DNA of 64,000 bases. It comes from Pseudolactococcus sp041800635 (GTDB lineage Bacteria > Bacillota > Bacilli > Lactobacillales > Streptococcaceae). Below are positions 34,145 to 43,473 of the stretch, piece by piece (the first letter of the stretch is position 1; each line of letters starts with the position of its first letter). The DNA is taken from the NCBI GenBank assembly GCA_047833645.1, contig CP181259.1, positions 1,364,001 to 1,428,000 of the forward strand, read 5' to 3'. A program made the translations under genes and the position numbers. The notes beneath the pieces are model-generated. The model ran no database searches. It was not told the origin of the DNA and saw only the letters and a program-made list of their open reading frames with translations.

Positions 34145-37100
34145 TGGTTTTCTCATCTCTAATGGCACTCAAACGTTCCGTAAAGGCCATCATTTCTGAA
34201 AGGTAGGCGGATGCTGATACCTTTCTAATATCAAATCGAATGGCCATTTGACCCGCTGTCTCCCCAATTTTGGCTTTAAGCTGCGTTTGGGATAGGGCAT
34301 CAAAATAATCTTGAGGCATAAAGGTATGCGTTGCTGCTTTACTCATGGTGTAAACGATAGTTGACAATTGTTTATCAATCTTGTCAACAAAGGCATGATC
34401 AGCAAAATATTTCAATAAGCCAATTTCAAGTAGGTAAGCTACAGTATCTGGATATTCACCAAATCTGTCAATCAACTCATCCTGTAAATCCTGATAGTAA
34501 GTCCGACTTTCGATTTCACGAATCCGTTTATAGATTTCAATTTTTTGACGTTGATCCGAGATGTAATCTGAAGGTAGGAAAGCATCAATTTCGAGATTAA
34601 TTTCAGTATTAGCTTTTCGTGTTTTTCTTGATTTACCTAAACGTTTATTGACTGCTTCTTCTAACAACTGTGAATATAAGTCAAAGCCAATCGAATCAAT
34701 AAAACCAGATTGTTCTGCGCCTAAGAGATTACCAGCGCCTCGAATGGACAAATCTCGCATGGCAATTTTAAAACCGGAGCCTAATTCTGTAAAACCTTTA
34801 ATGGCATCTAGGCGTTTTTCAGAGACATCTGAAAGTGATTTACCGGGTTGGTAGGTAAAATAGGCATAGGCGACACGATTTGATCTTCCCACCCTTCCGC
34901 GGAGCTGATAGAGTTGTGATAAGCCCATATGATCCGCATTTTCGACAAATAAGGTATTGGCGTTTGGAATATCCACACCCGTTTCAATAATTGTCGTTGC
35001 AACGAGTACATCGTAGTCACCATTGATAAAATCAAGCAAGGTATTTTCAAGTTGCACTTCACTGAGTTGTCCATGAATGTAGCCCACACGAGCTTCAGGG
35101 ATCAGTTCTGAAATTTGAGATACTTTTTGTTCTATCGTGTCAACGCGATTGTAAATGTAAAAGACTTGACCGCCACGTGACATTTCACGTAAAACAGCAT
35201 CGCGAAGCACACTATAGTTGGTTTCCATGACATAGGTTTGAACAGGATAACGGTTAGTAGGTGGTGTTTCAATCACAGACAAATCACGAATACCCATCAT
35301 CGACATATGGAGTGTTCGAGGAATGGGTGTGGCTGTCAAGGTTAAGACATCAACTTGCGTTTTCAGCTCTTTCAAGCATTCCTTGTGCTTGACACCAAAA
35401 CGCTGTTCTTCATCTATAATCATTAAACCGAGATCAAAAAATGTAACATCTTTTGATAGCAAGCGATGGGTCCCAATCACCAAATCAATCCGATCTTTTT
35501 TAAGTTTCTCTAAAATATCGGCTTGTTCTTTTTTAGTTTGAAAGCGTGACATGACCGCAATGTTGACACCAAAATCATTAAAACGTTCCCGAAAATTATT
35601 ATAATGTTGCTCAGCTAAGACGGTTGTTGGGACTAGAATAGCGACTTGTTTATGATCATTGATAGCTTTAAAGGCAGCACGCATGGCTACTTCGGTTTTA
35701 CCGAATCCAACGTCACCAACTAACAAGCGATCCATTGGCCGCTCACGTTCCATGTCTTTTTTGATTTCGACTACCGAACGAAGTTGATCATCGGTTTCAG
35801 AGTAGGCAAAAGCCTCGTCAAATTCATGTTGATTGATATCATCTGGTGAAAAAGCAAAACCACGTTGACTTTCACGAGCCGCGTAAAGTTTAATTAAATC
35901 TTCTGAAATATCTTCAATTTGCTTGCTGACAGACTTGACCGTTCGTTTCCAACGCCCATCATTGAGTTTATTGATTTTGGGTGGTTTGCCTTCTCCTGCT
36001 GTATACTTGGTGAGTAACTCAACCTGATCCACAGGAATTGAAATCGTGTCATTATTTTGATATTGAATGGTTAAATAATCACGATGGATACCAGAAATTT
36101 CAATCGTTTCTAGGCCAAGATACTTACCAATCCCATGTGTTTGATGGACGACATAATCGCCGACTTCTAATTCATTATAGTCTTGTAAACGTTCAGCATT
36201 GGTAATATTTAATCGCTTCGTTCGACGTTTTTTTGTTTTCCCAAAGATTTCGGCTTCAGTAATGACGGCTATCTTTTCATCTAGCAAGTTGAAACCATTC
36301 GTCAAGTTTAAGTTGACAATATTGACAACCTTGGTTTGCAGTTGATCAGACTGCGTCAAAGTAAAATTGACATCAAGATCCTGTAAACTTTGTGTCAATT
36401 TTGCTTCTTTTTCCTTTGATACAGCAAGGATAACCGTGTAATCCGTTTTGATAAAATGAGTCAATTCAACTTCGAGTAAAGGCATTTGACCAAAAAATGC
36501 TTGCATACTATGTTGACTAAACTGATGTAACAAATCAAACTTGAGGTTGCCTAGCCCTTTTTGAAAGTTTGAGAAATAAGTGGCAGGTTTATAGGTACGC
36601 AGGAGATGACTATTATCTGCCAAATAATGCATCCCGTCAATTGATCGATTGAGTAGTTTTTCGGATAAGATAAAATCCGCAGTTTCTTGCGTGATTTTAT
36701 GATCCATTTCATTGATTTTCTGAAAATCATCAATGAAAATGGGAGTATGTTTCGGTAAGTAATCAAGTAAGGTCCATACTTGGGCATAGAAAAACTCACT
36801 AAATTTTCTAAGATCAGCGTGGTAATTTTGATGTCTGGCCGCACCCGTAATTTGAGCTAAGTAAGAACTGAGGGTGTCATCGAGATCAGTCAAACTTGAC
36901 AAGTAGTTAACACCACGCTCAAAATCAGCTGGACTTAAAATGAAATCTGAGGATGGCTTGATCGTGATTGTGTCAAGTTCTTGTAAAGAACGTTGACTCT
37001 CAACATCGAAATATCGGATCCCATCAATTTCATCGCCAAAAAATTCAATCCGAATAGGATTTTCAGCATCTAAAGGATAGATATCTAAAATATCGCCTCG

Positions 37101-37625
37101 TTTAGAAAACTCCCCTGGACTCATGACACGTTGTGTTTTGTCAAAGCCAATGGTTGACAGCTGATTGACAAGACCTTCAGGATCATGTTCTTGACCAACT
37201 GTCAATAAAAGGTTGAATGTCTTAAAAACAGCAGGGTCTGGCAGTAAATTACGTAAAGCAAAAATCGGGATGATTAGAAAACCAGCCGCGTTTTTGTCTT
37301 GTAAAAAAGAAAGTGCATCTAAGCGATAAGCCAGACGTTCTTTACTGGCAATAGCATACTCAGCAAAAATATTATCATCAGAAAAATATTGAAAGACGTT
37401 AGCTTCACCAACAAATTCTGATAAGTCGCTATACAATTCGCTGGCATGATACTGACTATCTGTGATGATGACATATTTATCAGGCTGATTGTCGAAGGCA
37501 GTTGCCATCAACAGTGTTTTGATAGTACCTTGAATGCCGGTGAATAAAGTACGAGAATGCTGATTGAGGCCACGCTGCCATTGCGTCAAGGCATGATTAT
37601 TGGCAAGTAAATCTGTTAGTTTCAT
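34125..37625 (-). CDS. mfd: Transcription-repair coupling factor Mfd
   Basis: This 1166-residue protein has the UvrB-homology region at the N terminus, the RNA polymerase-interacting domain (DYVVHQTHGIGKYLGLE), a RecG-like translocase with Walker A GDVGFGKTE and the DEEQ box (IIDEEQRFG), motif VI QLRGRVGRS, and a C-terminal TRCF domain. It displaces stalled RNA polymerase and recruits UvrA. It overlaps pth by four bases upstream and the flippase gene downstream, so the three form a leftward operon. Length is normal. Confidence 0.97.
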   Translation of the reverse strand: MKLTDLLANNHALTQWQRGLNQHSRTLFTGIQGTIKTLLMATAFDNQPDKYVIITDSQYHASELYSDLSEFVGEANVFQYFSDDNIFAEYAIASKERLAYRLDALSFLQDKNAAGFLIIPIFALRNLLPDPAVFKTFNLLLTVGQEHDPEGLVNQLSTIGFDKTQRVMSPGEFSKRGDILDIYPLDAENPIRIEFFGDEIDGIRYFDVESQRSLQELDTITIKPSSDFILSPADFERGVNYLSSLTDLDDTLSSYLAQITGAARHQNYHADLRKFSEFFYAQVWTLLDYLPKHTPIFIDDFQKINEMDHKITQETADFILSEKLLNRSIDGMHYLADNSHLLRTYKPATYFSNFQKGLGNLKFDLLHQFSQHSMQAFFGQMPLLEVELTHFIKTDYTVILAVSKEKEAKLTQSLQDLDVNFTLTQSDQLQTKVVNIVNLNLTNGFNLLDEKIAVITEAEIFGKTKKRRTKRLNITNAERLQDYNELEVGDYVVHQTHGIGKYLGLETIEISGIHRDYLTIQYQNNDTISIPVDQVELLTKYTAGEGKPPKINKLNDGRWKRTVKSVSKQIEDISEDLIKLYAARESQRGFAFSPDDINQHEFDEAFAYSETDDQLRSVVEIKKDMERERPMDRLLVGDVGFGKTEVAMRAAFKAINDHKQVAILVPTTVLAEQHYNNFRERFNDFGVNIAVMSRFQTKKEQADILEKLKKDRIDLVIGTHRLLSKDVTFFDLGLMIIDEEQRFGVKHKECLKELKTQVDVLTLTATPIPRTLHMSMMGIRDLSVIETPPTNRYPVQTYVMETNYSVLRDAVLREMSRGGQVFYIYNRVDTIEQKVSQISELIPEARVGYIHGQLSEVQLENTLLDFINGDYDVLVATTIIETGVDIPNANTLFVENADHMGLSQLYQLRGRVGRSNRVAYAYFTYQPGKSLSDVSEKRLDAIKGFTELGSGFKIAMRDLSIRGAGNLLGAEQSGFIDSIGFDLYSQLLEEAVNKRLGKSRKTRKANTEINLEIDAFLPSDYISDQRQKIEIYKRIREIESRTYYQDLQDELIDRFGEYPDTVAYLLEIGLLKYFADHAFVDKIDKQLSTIVYTMSKAATHTFMPQDYFDALSQTQLKAKIGETAGQMAIRFDIRKVSASAYLSEMMAFTERLSAIRDEKTNEKTGL

Positions 37626-38191
37626 CCGTTAAATTGGTTTCCTGTCTGATTAAAATCATGATTTTCAATGAACGTTTCAACAGCATCTGCTGCACGCACA
37701 ATGCCAAGTTCAGCATCAGCCGCATCTTCTTGATCAAATCGACCGAGCACATGATTGACGACAGACATGCCGTGCTTAGGACGACCAACCCCAACTTTGA
37801 TGCGTTTAAATTCTTGGCTACCTAGATGGGTGATGAGTGATTTGATCCCATTATGCCCACCTGCTGATCCTTTTTGACGTAGTCTCAATTTCCCTACCGC
37901 CATATCGAGATCGTCATAAATGACAAGCAAGTCTTCTGCTGTGAGGCCATTATAGGCTAAAAGCGGTTTAACTGCCTTGCCTGATTCATTCATAAAAGTC
38001 ACGGGTTTAACTAGGATTATTTTTTCACCCCTCACAAAACCAGCTGCCGTGTCTGCCAGAAATGTTTGATCACGCTTAAACGTTAGATTTAAGCGTTGGG
38101 CTAAAATGTCCAAGACATCAAAGCCTATGTTATGTTTGGTGTGGGCGTATTTGTCACCAGGATTTCCTAGCCCCACAATCAGTTTTGTCAT
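37622..38191 (-). CDS. pth: Peptidyl-tRNA hydrolase
   Basis: This 189-residue Pth begins MTKLIVGLGNPGDKYAHTKH, with the conserved asparagine and catalytic histidine in KHNIGF, and has the later motifs KPVTFMNESGKAV and GSAGGHNGIKS. It releases peptides from tRNAs that drop off the ribosome. An AAGGAG ribosome-binding site precedes the ATG. It is the first gene of the pth-mfd-flippase operon and overlaps mfd (ATGA). Confidence 0.97.
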   Translation of the reverse strand: MTKLIVGLGNPGDKYAHTKHNIGFDVLDILAQRLNLTFKRDQTFLADTAAGFVRGEKIILVKPVTFMNESGKAVKPLLAYNGLTAEDLLVIYDDLDMAVGKLRLRQKGSAGGHNGIKSLITHLGSQEFKRIKVGVGRPKHGMSVVNHVLGRFDQEDAADAELGIVRAADAVETFIENHDFNQTGNQFNG

Positions 38192-38256
38192 ATTGACACT
38201 CCTTTTACACTACATTGACAATGTATTTACTTTAAATTGACAACTTTGTAAACGTC

Positions 38257-38282
38257 AAAAAAGACTGAAATTAATATTTCAG
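38257..38282 (-). terminator. Terminator of ychF
   Basis: Read leftward, CTGAAAT and ATTTCAG enclose a short A/T loop within 38265-38282 and are followed by TCTTTTTT. The hairpin separates ychF from the pth operon. Confidence 0.8.
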
Positions 38283-38299
38283 CTTCTTGATCTTTGACA

Positions 38300-39415
38300 T
38301 TAAACGTTAAAACGAAATTCTAAGATATCTCCGTCTTGCACGACGTATTCTTTACCTTCTTCACGTAGGCGCCCAGCTTCTTTCACAGCTTTTTCTGAGC
38401 CGTACTTGATGAGATCATCGTAGGACATAGTCACAGCACGGATGAAGCCTTTTTCAAAATCTGAATGGATGATGCCTGCAGCACCCGGTGCTTTGATCCC
38501 ACGTTTGAAGGTCCAAGCGCGGACTTCTTTTTCACCTGCTGTAAAGTAAGTGCCAAGACCGAGTAAATGATAAGCAACCTGTGTCAACTTGTCAACACCA
38601 GATTCTGTCAAGCTAATGGCTTCAAGAAATTCAGCTTTTTCATCTTCTTCAAGCTCAGCGATTTCTTCCTCAACACGTGCTGAGATGACGACAGTATCCG
38701 CGTTTTCCGTTGCAGCAAAGTCTCGGATTTGTTTGACATAGTTGATGTTGTCAGGATCACCCACTTCATCTTCTGACACATTGGCCACATATAAAACGGG
38801 TTTAGTTGTTAACAAAAAGAGGGATTTGACAACTTTTTGTTCATCGTCTTCGAAGTCAACTGTACGTGCCGATTTGCCAGCTTCAAGGACAGGTTTGATT
38901 TTTTCTAAAACCTTAAACTCGAGGATGGCATCCTTGTCTTTTTGTGTCCGTGCAATTTTTTCAACACGCGTGTAACGTTTGTTGACAGATTCTAAATCTG
39001 CTAAAATCAGCTCCAAGTTGATGGTGTCAATATCTGCAATTGGATCAACAAAGTCGCTTTCACGGCCTTGCTCACGCATGACATTTTCATCATCAAAAGC
39101 ACGAACCACATGAACAATGGCGTCTACTTCACGAATGTTGGCCAAAAACTTGTTCCCGAGACCTTCCCCTTTTGAAGCACCCTTAACGATCCCTGCAATA
39201 TCAGTAAATTCAAAGGTTGTCGGAATTGTTTTCTTAGGTTTGATCAGCTCAGTAATTTTAGTGAGGCGCGCATCAGGAACTTCGACCGTTCCCACATTAG
39301 GGTCAATGGTCGCAAAAGGATAGTTGGCAGCTTCTGCACCCGCCTGTGTGATTGCATTAAAAAGAGTTGATTTCCCAACGTTTGGTAAACCAACGATGCC
39401 TGCTGTTAAAGCCAT
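38300..39415 (-). CDS. ychF: Redox-regulated ATPase/GTPase YchF (Obg-like)
   Basis: This 371-residue protein starts MALTAGIVGLPNVGKSTLFN (G1 motif) and has DIAGIVKGASKGEGLGN (G3) and a C-terminal TGS domain ending ILEFRFNV. YchF/OLA1 proteins bind ribosomes and hydrolyse ATP. The start lacks a nearby ribosome-binding site, and the AAGGAG lies about 50 bases upstream. A 13-codon frame between the two overlaps the ychF start and may couple translation. A DUF951 gene precedes it, as in Bacillus. Confidence 0.96.
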   Translation of the reverse strand: MALTAGIVGLPNVGKSTLFNAITQAGAEAANYPFATIDPNVGTVEVPDARLTKITELIKPKKTIPTTFEFTDIAGIVKGASKGEGLGNKFLANIREVDAIVHVVRAFDDENVMREQGRESDFVDPIADIDTINLELILADLESVNKRYTRVEKIARTQKDKDAILEFKVLEKIKPVLEAGKSARTVDFEDDEQKVVKSLFLLTTKPVLYVANVSEDEVGDPDNINYVKQIRDFAATENADTVVISARVEEEIAELEEDEKAEFLEAISLTESGVDKLTQVAYHLLGLGTYFTAGEKEVRAWTFKRGIKAPGAAGIIHSDFEKGFIRAVTMSYDDLIKYGSEKAVKEAGRLREEGKEYVVQDGDILEFRFNV

Positions 39416-39447
39416 AATTTAGATGTTGAGCGGTTAATGAGATACAT
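39406..39447 (-). CDS. Possible leader peptide overlapping the ychF start
   Basis: ATG at 39447 lies 12 bases after AAGGAG and opens a 13-codon frame (MYLINRSTSKLWL) whose stop codon falls just inside ychF. Since ychF has no ribosome-binding site of its own, ribosomes finishing this frame could restart at the ychF ATG. This is inference from layout; no homology is claimed. Confidence 0.35.
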   Translation of the reverse strand: MYLINRSTSKLWL

Positions 39448-39467
39448 AAACAGCTCAATCTCCTTTC

Positions 39468-39662
39468 TTAGTCCAGTATTTTTTTTAATTTTTGATTAAA
39501 CGTATTGCGAGGCATCAAGACGATGTGATCACAATTGCTACAACGAATCTTGATGTCTGCACCCAATCTCACAATTTCCCAGTGATTGGCTTTTTTACCA
39601 GTTGCTTTAACGACACAAGCGTGTGGTTTTTTCATTTCAACAAAATCACCTAACGCGTACAT
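39468..39662 (-). CDS. DUF951 family protein
   Basis: This 64-residue protein (start MYALGDFVEMKKPHACV) has a C-terminal CSNCDH pair plus an earlier cysteine in HACVV, and a basic tail, typical of DUF951. Nucleic-acid or ribosome-linked binding has been suggested for such small OB/SH3-like proteins, but the function is not known. The start at 39662 is chosen because GGAGG lies seven bases upstream; two earlier in-frame ATGs lie at or before that site. It is followed by ychF, a conserved pairing in Firmicutes. Confidence 0.85.
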   Translation of the reverse strand: MYALGDFVEMKKPHACVVKATGKKANHWEIVRLGADIKIRCSNCDHIVLMPRNTFNQKLKKILD

Positions 39663-39715
39663 TGACACCTCCATCACGATGAAACATTTTCACTACATTT
39701 TAACAAAATAACCGC

Positions 39716-39746
39716 AAAAAAACAACCATCTGGTGCCAATGGTTGT
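39716..39746 (-). terminator. Terminator of the WxL-interacting protein gene
   Basis: ACAACCAT (39722-39729) and ATGGTTGT (39739-39746) form an 8-bp stem. Read leftward it is followed by a run of T residues, ending the leftward transcript from 40667. Confidence 0.85.
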
Positions 39747-39765
39747 GGTAATCAGGCGTCGGGTA

Positions 39766-40667
39766 CTAGATCCGATTGTGTTTTTGAATGAAACGAAACT
39801 GTAAAAAAATCGTCAGGATGAGTAAGATAAAAAGACCACTGAAATAGTAAAAAGTTTTGGAATGCACGCCTTTATGAATGGGCTGCTCTTTGCCATTTAG
39901 CAAATCAATTTTTGAGGCTGTGAGTTTAAACTGACTTTCCAAATGCCACGTTCGATTGACTGTTTGAACAGAAGTCATGGTGAGATAGGTCCCAACTTTG
40001 AATTTCTCGGGAACAGGAATCAAAATTTCAATTTTACTGTTGGGGGCAATGCGGCTAAATTGATGGGACTCAGGTTTTACAGTTGCTTGGTCTACCAGAT
40101 GACTCTCAATTAACACATTATTTAGCCAAGCGTTACTGTCATTTTTAATTAAAATCCGAATGAAGCACTTTTTATTGAGTATTGTGGCTTCAGATTTCTC
40201 AATGATGATAGTTTCAGTATCCTTATGATCGTTTTTTCGAACATTAAGGATATAATTAACCGATTGGTCACCTTGACAAAAGAGAATGGCATTGGCAATT
40301 TCACCATCAAAGTCTTTTTTGAAAGCTTCCGTTTTATAAGTGATCGTAATGTCCTGGCTACCATTCGGAGGCAGGGTCACTGTTGATGGGCCTTTAAAAA
40401 AGTAGTACAATCAGAAAAAATTTGATTGCCCTGACTATCAAGATCAGGAATGGCTGTTTTAATCTCAATGTCAAGGGGACTGTCAGAATTGTTTTGTAAA
40501 TTGAAACGTAAGGTTTGCTGTGCCTGATACTTGGCAGAAATCGTTTGATTTGTCACGGACTGTTCCCCTTCTAGAATGGGCGTGACGGTGAAATCAACGG
40601 TATCAGCAGCAGTTTTAGTGGCAAAAAAGCTGACCACTACGATGAGAAGTGTTAGTATATTTTTCAT
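39766..40667 (-). pseudogene. WxL protein-interacting cell-surface protein (DUF916/DUF3324), frameshifted
   Basis: The first frame (start ATG 40667, MKNILTLLIVVVSFFATKTA) encodes a signal peptide and the beginning of a DUF916-type domain, then stops near 40377. The rest (39766-40410: KGPSTVTLPPNGSQDITITY, a DUF3324-like domain, and a C-terminal transmembrane helix with basic tail) is in another frame. A one-base change in the run of T residues near 40400 would rejoin them. Such proteins anchor WxL proteins to peptidoglycan. No WxL gene is nearby, so this is probably a decayed remnant; phase variation or sequencing error is possible. Confidence 0.75.
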
Positions 40668-40940
40668 ATTTCTCTTTTTTTGAGGAGTAATATCTAGATG
40701 ATAAGTTATTTTAAAGTGGAACAAAAAGCGTGTTTACTTAATATTCTAGGGGAAAAGCAACCCTTTTTGTTGTTGTTAAAATTACATCTTACTTTTAATT
40801 ATATCACATTTGAATGCGTTTAAGAAATCTTATGCAAAAAAATGAGACATTATTTTTTTAATTAAAAAATAGCCGATGTCACTTAATCGAAAACAGGTAA
40901 GTCCAGTAAATGCAAGAGGTGTACAAGCTAAGGGGATTTA

Positions 40941-40949
40941 TGGTATAAT
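40941..40949 (+). promoter_or_regulatory. Extended -10 promoter of rqcP next to the start codon
   Basis: TGGTATAAT (TATAAT at 40944-40949) ends seven bases before the rqcP ATG, and there is no ribosome-binding site in between. The transcript should start at or beside the ATG, giving a leaderless mRNA. Between 40668 and 40940 I see no gene. Confidence 0.6.
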
Positions 40950-40956
40950 GTAAGCT

Positions 40957-41217
40957 ATGAGATTAGATAAATATTTAAAAGTTTCGCGAATTATTAAGCG
41001 TCGAACAGTCGCTAAGGAAGTTGCCGATAAAGGGCGGATTAAACTGAATGGTATTTTGGCTAAAAGTTCATCAGATGTCAAATATCAGGACGTTTTAACC
41101 ATTACTTTTGGCAATAAAGTTTTAGAAGTCCGAGTCCTTGATATCAAAGATTCCACAAAAAAAGAGGATGCCGATAAGATGTATGAAATCTTGTCAGAAA
41201 CGCGTGTGACGTCCTAA
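40957..41217 (+). CDS. rqcP: S4-domain ribosome quality control protein RqcP (YabO/Hsp15-like)
   Basis: This 86-residue S4 protein begins MRLDKYLKVSRIIKRRTVAK, nearly identical in pattern to Bacillus RqcP/YabO, so the start is secure. RqcP binds the obstructed 50S subunit with RqcH and supports alanine tailing of stalled chains. It heads the rqcP-divIC-S1-tilS-hpt-ftsH cluster conserved in Firmicutes. Its promoter touches the start codon. Confidence 0.93.
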   Translation: MRLDKYLKVSRIIKRRTVAKEVADKGRIKLNGILAKSSSDVKYQDVLTITFGNKVLEVRVLDIKDSTKKEDADKMYEILSETRVTS

Positions 41218-41324
41218 ACTTTTTTGGGTATCAGGATGCAGGACAGGCAATCGAAAAAATCAAATTAAGTTAGGACAGACTAACCGAGAAGGTGGACAGT
41301 CATCTGTCGGATAGAGGGTGTATC

Positions 41325-41711
41325 ATGGCGAATCAAAAGAAAATTGTCCGGTTAAATAATGACTTTACAGCACAACAATTGAACCGGATGCAAACAAGCA
41401 ATCAACAGGTACCAAAACGCCGTTATTTAGGCTTAATTTTGGTAGCTGTTATTTTGGTGATGGTTTTACCAACTATTAATCTTGTTAAATCTTACCAAAC
41501 CTTACAAAGTCGTTTGGCATTGAAGGCAGAATACGAAAAAAAATCAGATGCTTTAGATAAACAATTAGCCATTGAAAAAGCTAATATTGTGAAATTGAAA
41601 GACCCCGTTTTTATCGAAAAGTATGCACGCCTGAGATATTATTCCAAAGATGGTGAAAAAGTATTCTTGATCCCGGAATTGTCAGATGGTGGGGTCACAA
41701 AAATAAAATGA
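41325..41711 (+). CDS. divIC: Septum formation initiator DivIC (FtsB-like)
   Basis: The ATG at 41325 (MANQKKIVRL) is chosen because of the AGAGGG upstream. The 128-residue protein has a basic cytosolic N terminus, one transmembrane helix (about 36-58), a coiled-coil (SRLALKAEYEKKSDALDKQL) and a short extracellular tail containing EKYARLRYYSKDGEKVFLIP, the DivIC signature. It works with DivIB and FtsL in the divisome. The stop overlaps the next start (ATGA). Confidence 0.93.
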   Translation: MANQKKIVRLNNDFTAQQLNRMQTSNQQVPKRRYLGLILVAVILVMVLPTINLVKSYQTLQSRLALKAEYEKKSDALDKQLAIEKANIVKLKDPVFIEKYARLRYYSKDGEKVFLIPELSDGGVTKIK

Positions 41712-42037
41712 TAGGTCGCGTTCAATCTATTTCTCGGTTCGGGCTCTTTATCACCTTTTTAGCCACCGACTTATCACCAGAAGAACGGACGCATTTTGAA
41801 AGCCTATCAGATGAGCTTCTGACAGGCTTATTACGGTGGTCGGATGTTCCTCGAGGAGAGAAAATTCAGAGGCATGACGCCCTGACAGTCGCTGTGAAAG
41901 AGATCCAGGCCGACGGTAAAATTGATTTAAGCTTAATACCAGAAGACTTTCGTGACAAATATGACAGAATACTTGCTAGAGCTGGGGAACGTTTGCAAGT
42001 ATTGCACGAACATAATCAAAAAGGGAGCAAGGCATGA
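41708..42037 (+). CDS. S1-like RNA-binding protein (YabR-like, degenerate)
   Basis: This 109-residue protein shows the frame of an S1 domain (GRVQSISRFGLFITF at the start, GLLRWSDV, and a final AVKEIQADGKIDLSL strand) but lacks several usual glycines and aromatic residues. It occupies the position of Bacillus yabR after divIC. RNA or ribosome binding is likely by family. It overlaps both neighbours by four bases (ATGA), so it is translated with them. Confidence 0.7.
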   Translation: MIGRVQSISRFGLFITFLATDLSPEERTHFESLSDELLTGLLRWSDVPRGEKIQRHDALTVAVKEIQADGKIDLSLIPEDFRDKYDRILARAGERLQVLHEHNQKGSKA

Positions 42038-43473
42038 CGACAAAAAACGGGCAACTTAATGATGGGCGAGAAGTTTACCTCAACGGTCAACGTGTCACGG
42101 ATATGGCAAGTGAGCGCGTCTTTTCTAAAACGTTAGCAGTCATTCAGCGCTACTATGACTTACAAAATGAAAATAAGAATCATACTTTTTTCAATAACGG
42201 CATTGAAGCTTCCGTCATGTTTTTAGCCCCTAAAACAGTTAAAGATTTAGCGAAGAAGCGCCAAATTTATGAAGAAGTTGCGCGCGAGTCTTTTGGTCTA
42301 TTAGGTCGGACGCCAGATTTTATCAATGCAGGTGTCGCTGTTTTAGGCAACTATGCCGATGCTTTAGGTGCTCAAGGCAAAATTGACTTTGCTTTCAATG
42401 CCAAAAATTGGGCCAATCACGTTAAGTATGATGATCTATTTGTCAGTCATGCCATTCAAAATCCGCAATTAGATCGTCAGAAAACCTTATCCCAATTACT
42501 GGATACAGGACAGGAATTTGCGGGTGTTTGGATCAAAGAAACACGAGAAGATGGTGTGATTGTCAGGGGCGCCAAACAGGTGAACACCCTAGCCCCACTT
42601 GCTGACGAGCTCCTCATTTTTAACCTCCCAGATCTAAAGCCTGAGGACCAAAGATTTGCCCTGGCTTTTGCCCTGCCGATCGCCACACCGGGGGTTAAAA
42701 TCATCTGTCGCAAACCCACCATGAAATCAGACTATACGCTTGCAGATTATCCCTTGTCTCAGGCTTTTGATGAGATGGATGCCTTTTTGCTTTTTGATGA
42801 TGTGTTTGTCCCCAATGACGCCCTCTTCGTTTGTGGCGACGTGGCCCAGTCTAACGCTTTCTTTGAAGCAAGTGGTTTATTTAATCATACTGCCCATCAA
42901 GATGAGGTACGTGGTTTTGTTAAGTTAGAGTTTGTGACAGGGCTTGCTGTTCGACTTGCTAAGCAACTAGGTTTGTTTGACTTTGAGCGTGTCCAAGAAA
43001 AGTTAGGCGAGTTATCGGTTAATTTGGAACTCATCCGATCATGTCTCATTGCTAGCGAAGTCACCGGCAGGCTGCAAAAAGGTGTTTTCACGCCTAATAT
43101 GCAAACCTTATTGGCAGTACGTGCTAAATTGACAACCTACTACGATGCAGCTTTGCGAGTCATTGCAGAGTTTTCAGCAGGTTCGGCAGTCGGTATCCCG
43201 GATTTTCGAGCGTTTAGCCAGCCGGATCTTGCAGAAATGCTCGAATCCGCCTTGACCAGTGAGTTGATGTCTGCAGAGGAGCGGCTGCTGTTACTCAACC
43301 TAGCCTGGGATATCACCAGTGAGTCTTTTGGCCAGCGTCAACGTGTCTATGAGTTTCTACATGGTGGCAATCCGATGCTTATTCATCTGCAACATCTCAA
43401 ACAGACTGATTTAACACAAGCGAATCAAATGATTGATAAGGTTTTAGACAATGCAAGACATGGTAAAGATTAA
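42034..43473 (+). CDS. HpaB-family flavin-dependent monooxygenase-like protein
   Basis: This 479-residue protein matches the 4-hydroxyphenylacetate 3-monooxygenase oxygenase (HpaB) family, with an acyl-CoA dehydrogenase-like fold and the segments NAGVAVLGNYADALG and AFDEMDAFLLFDDVFVPND. Such enzymes use reduced flavin from a partner reductase to hydroxylate phenols. No reductase gene is nearby, so the substrate is unknown. It is inserted in a cell-division and tRNA-modification cluster and overlaps both neighbours (4 and 23 bases), so it is co-expressed with them. This gene is not expected at this position. Confidence 0.8.
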   Translation: MTTKNGQLNDGREVYLNGQRVTDMASERVFSKTLAVIQRYYDLQNENKNHTFFNNGIEASVMFLAPKTVKDLAKKRQIYEEVARESFGLLGRTPDFINAGVAVLGNYADALGAQGKIDFAFNAKNWANHVKYDDLFVSHAIQNPQLDRQKTLSQLLDTGQEFAGVWIKETREDGVIVRGAKQVNTLAPLADELLIFNLPDLKPEDQRFALAFALPIATPGVKIICRKPTMKSDYTLADYPLSQAFDEMDAFLLFDDVFVPNDALFVCGDVAQSNAFFEASGLFNHTAHQDEVRGFVKLEFVTGLAVRLAKQLGLFDFERVQEKLGELSVNLELIRSCLIASEVTGRLQKGVFTPNMQTLLAVRAKLTTYYDAALRVIAEFSAGSAVGIPDFRAFSQPDLAEMLESALTSELMSAEERLLLLNLAWDITSESFGQRQRVYEFLHGGNPMLIHLQHLKQTDLTQANQMIDKVLDNARHGKD

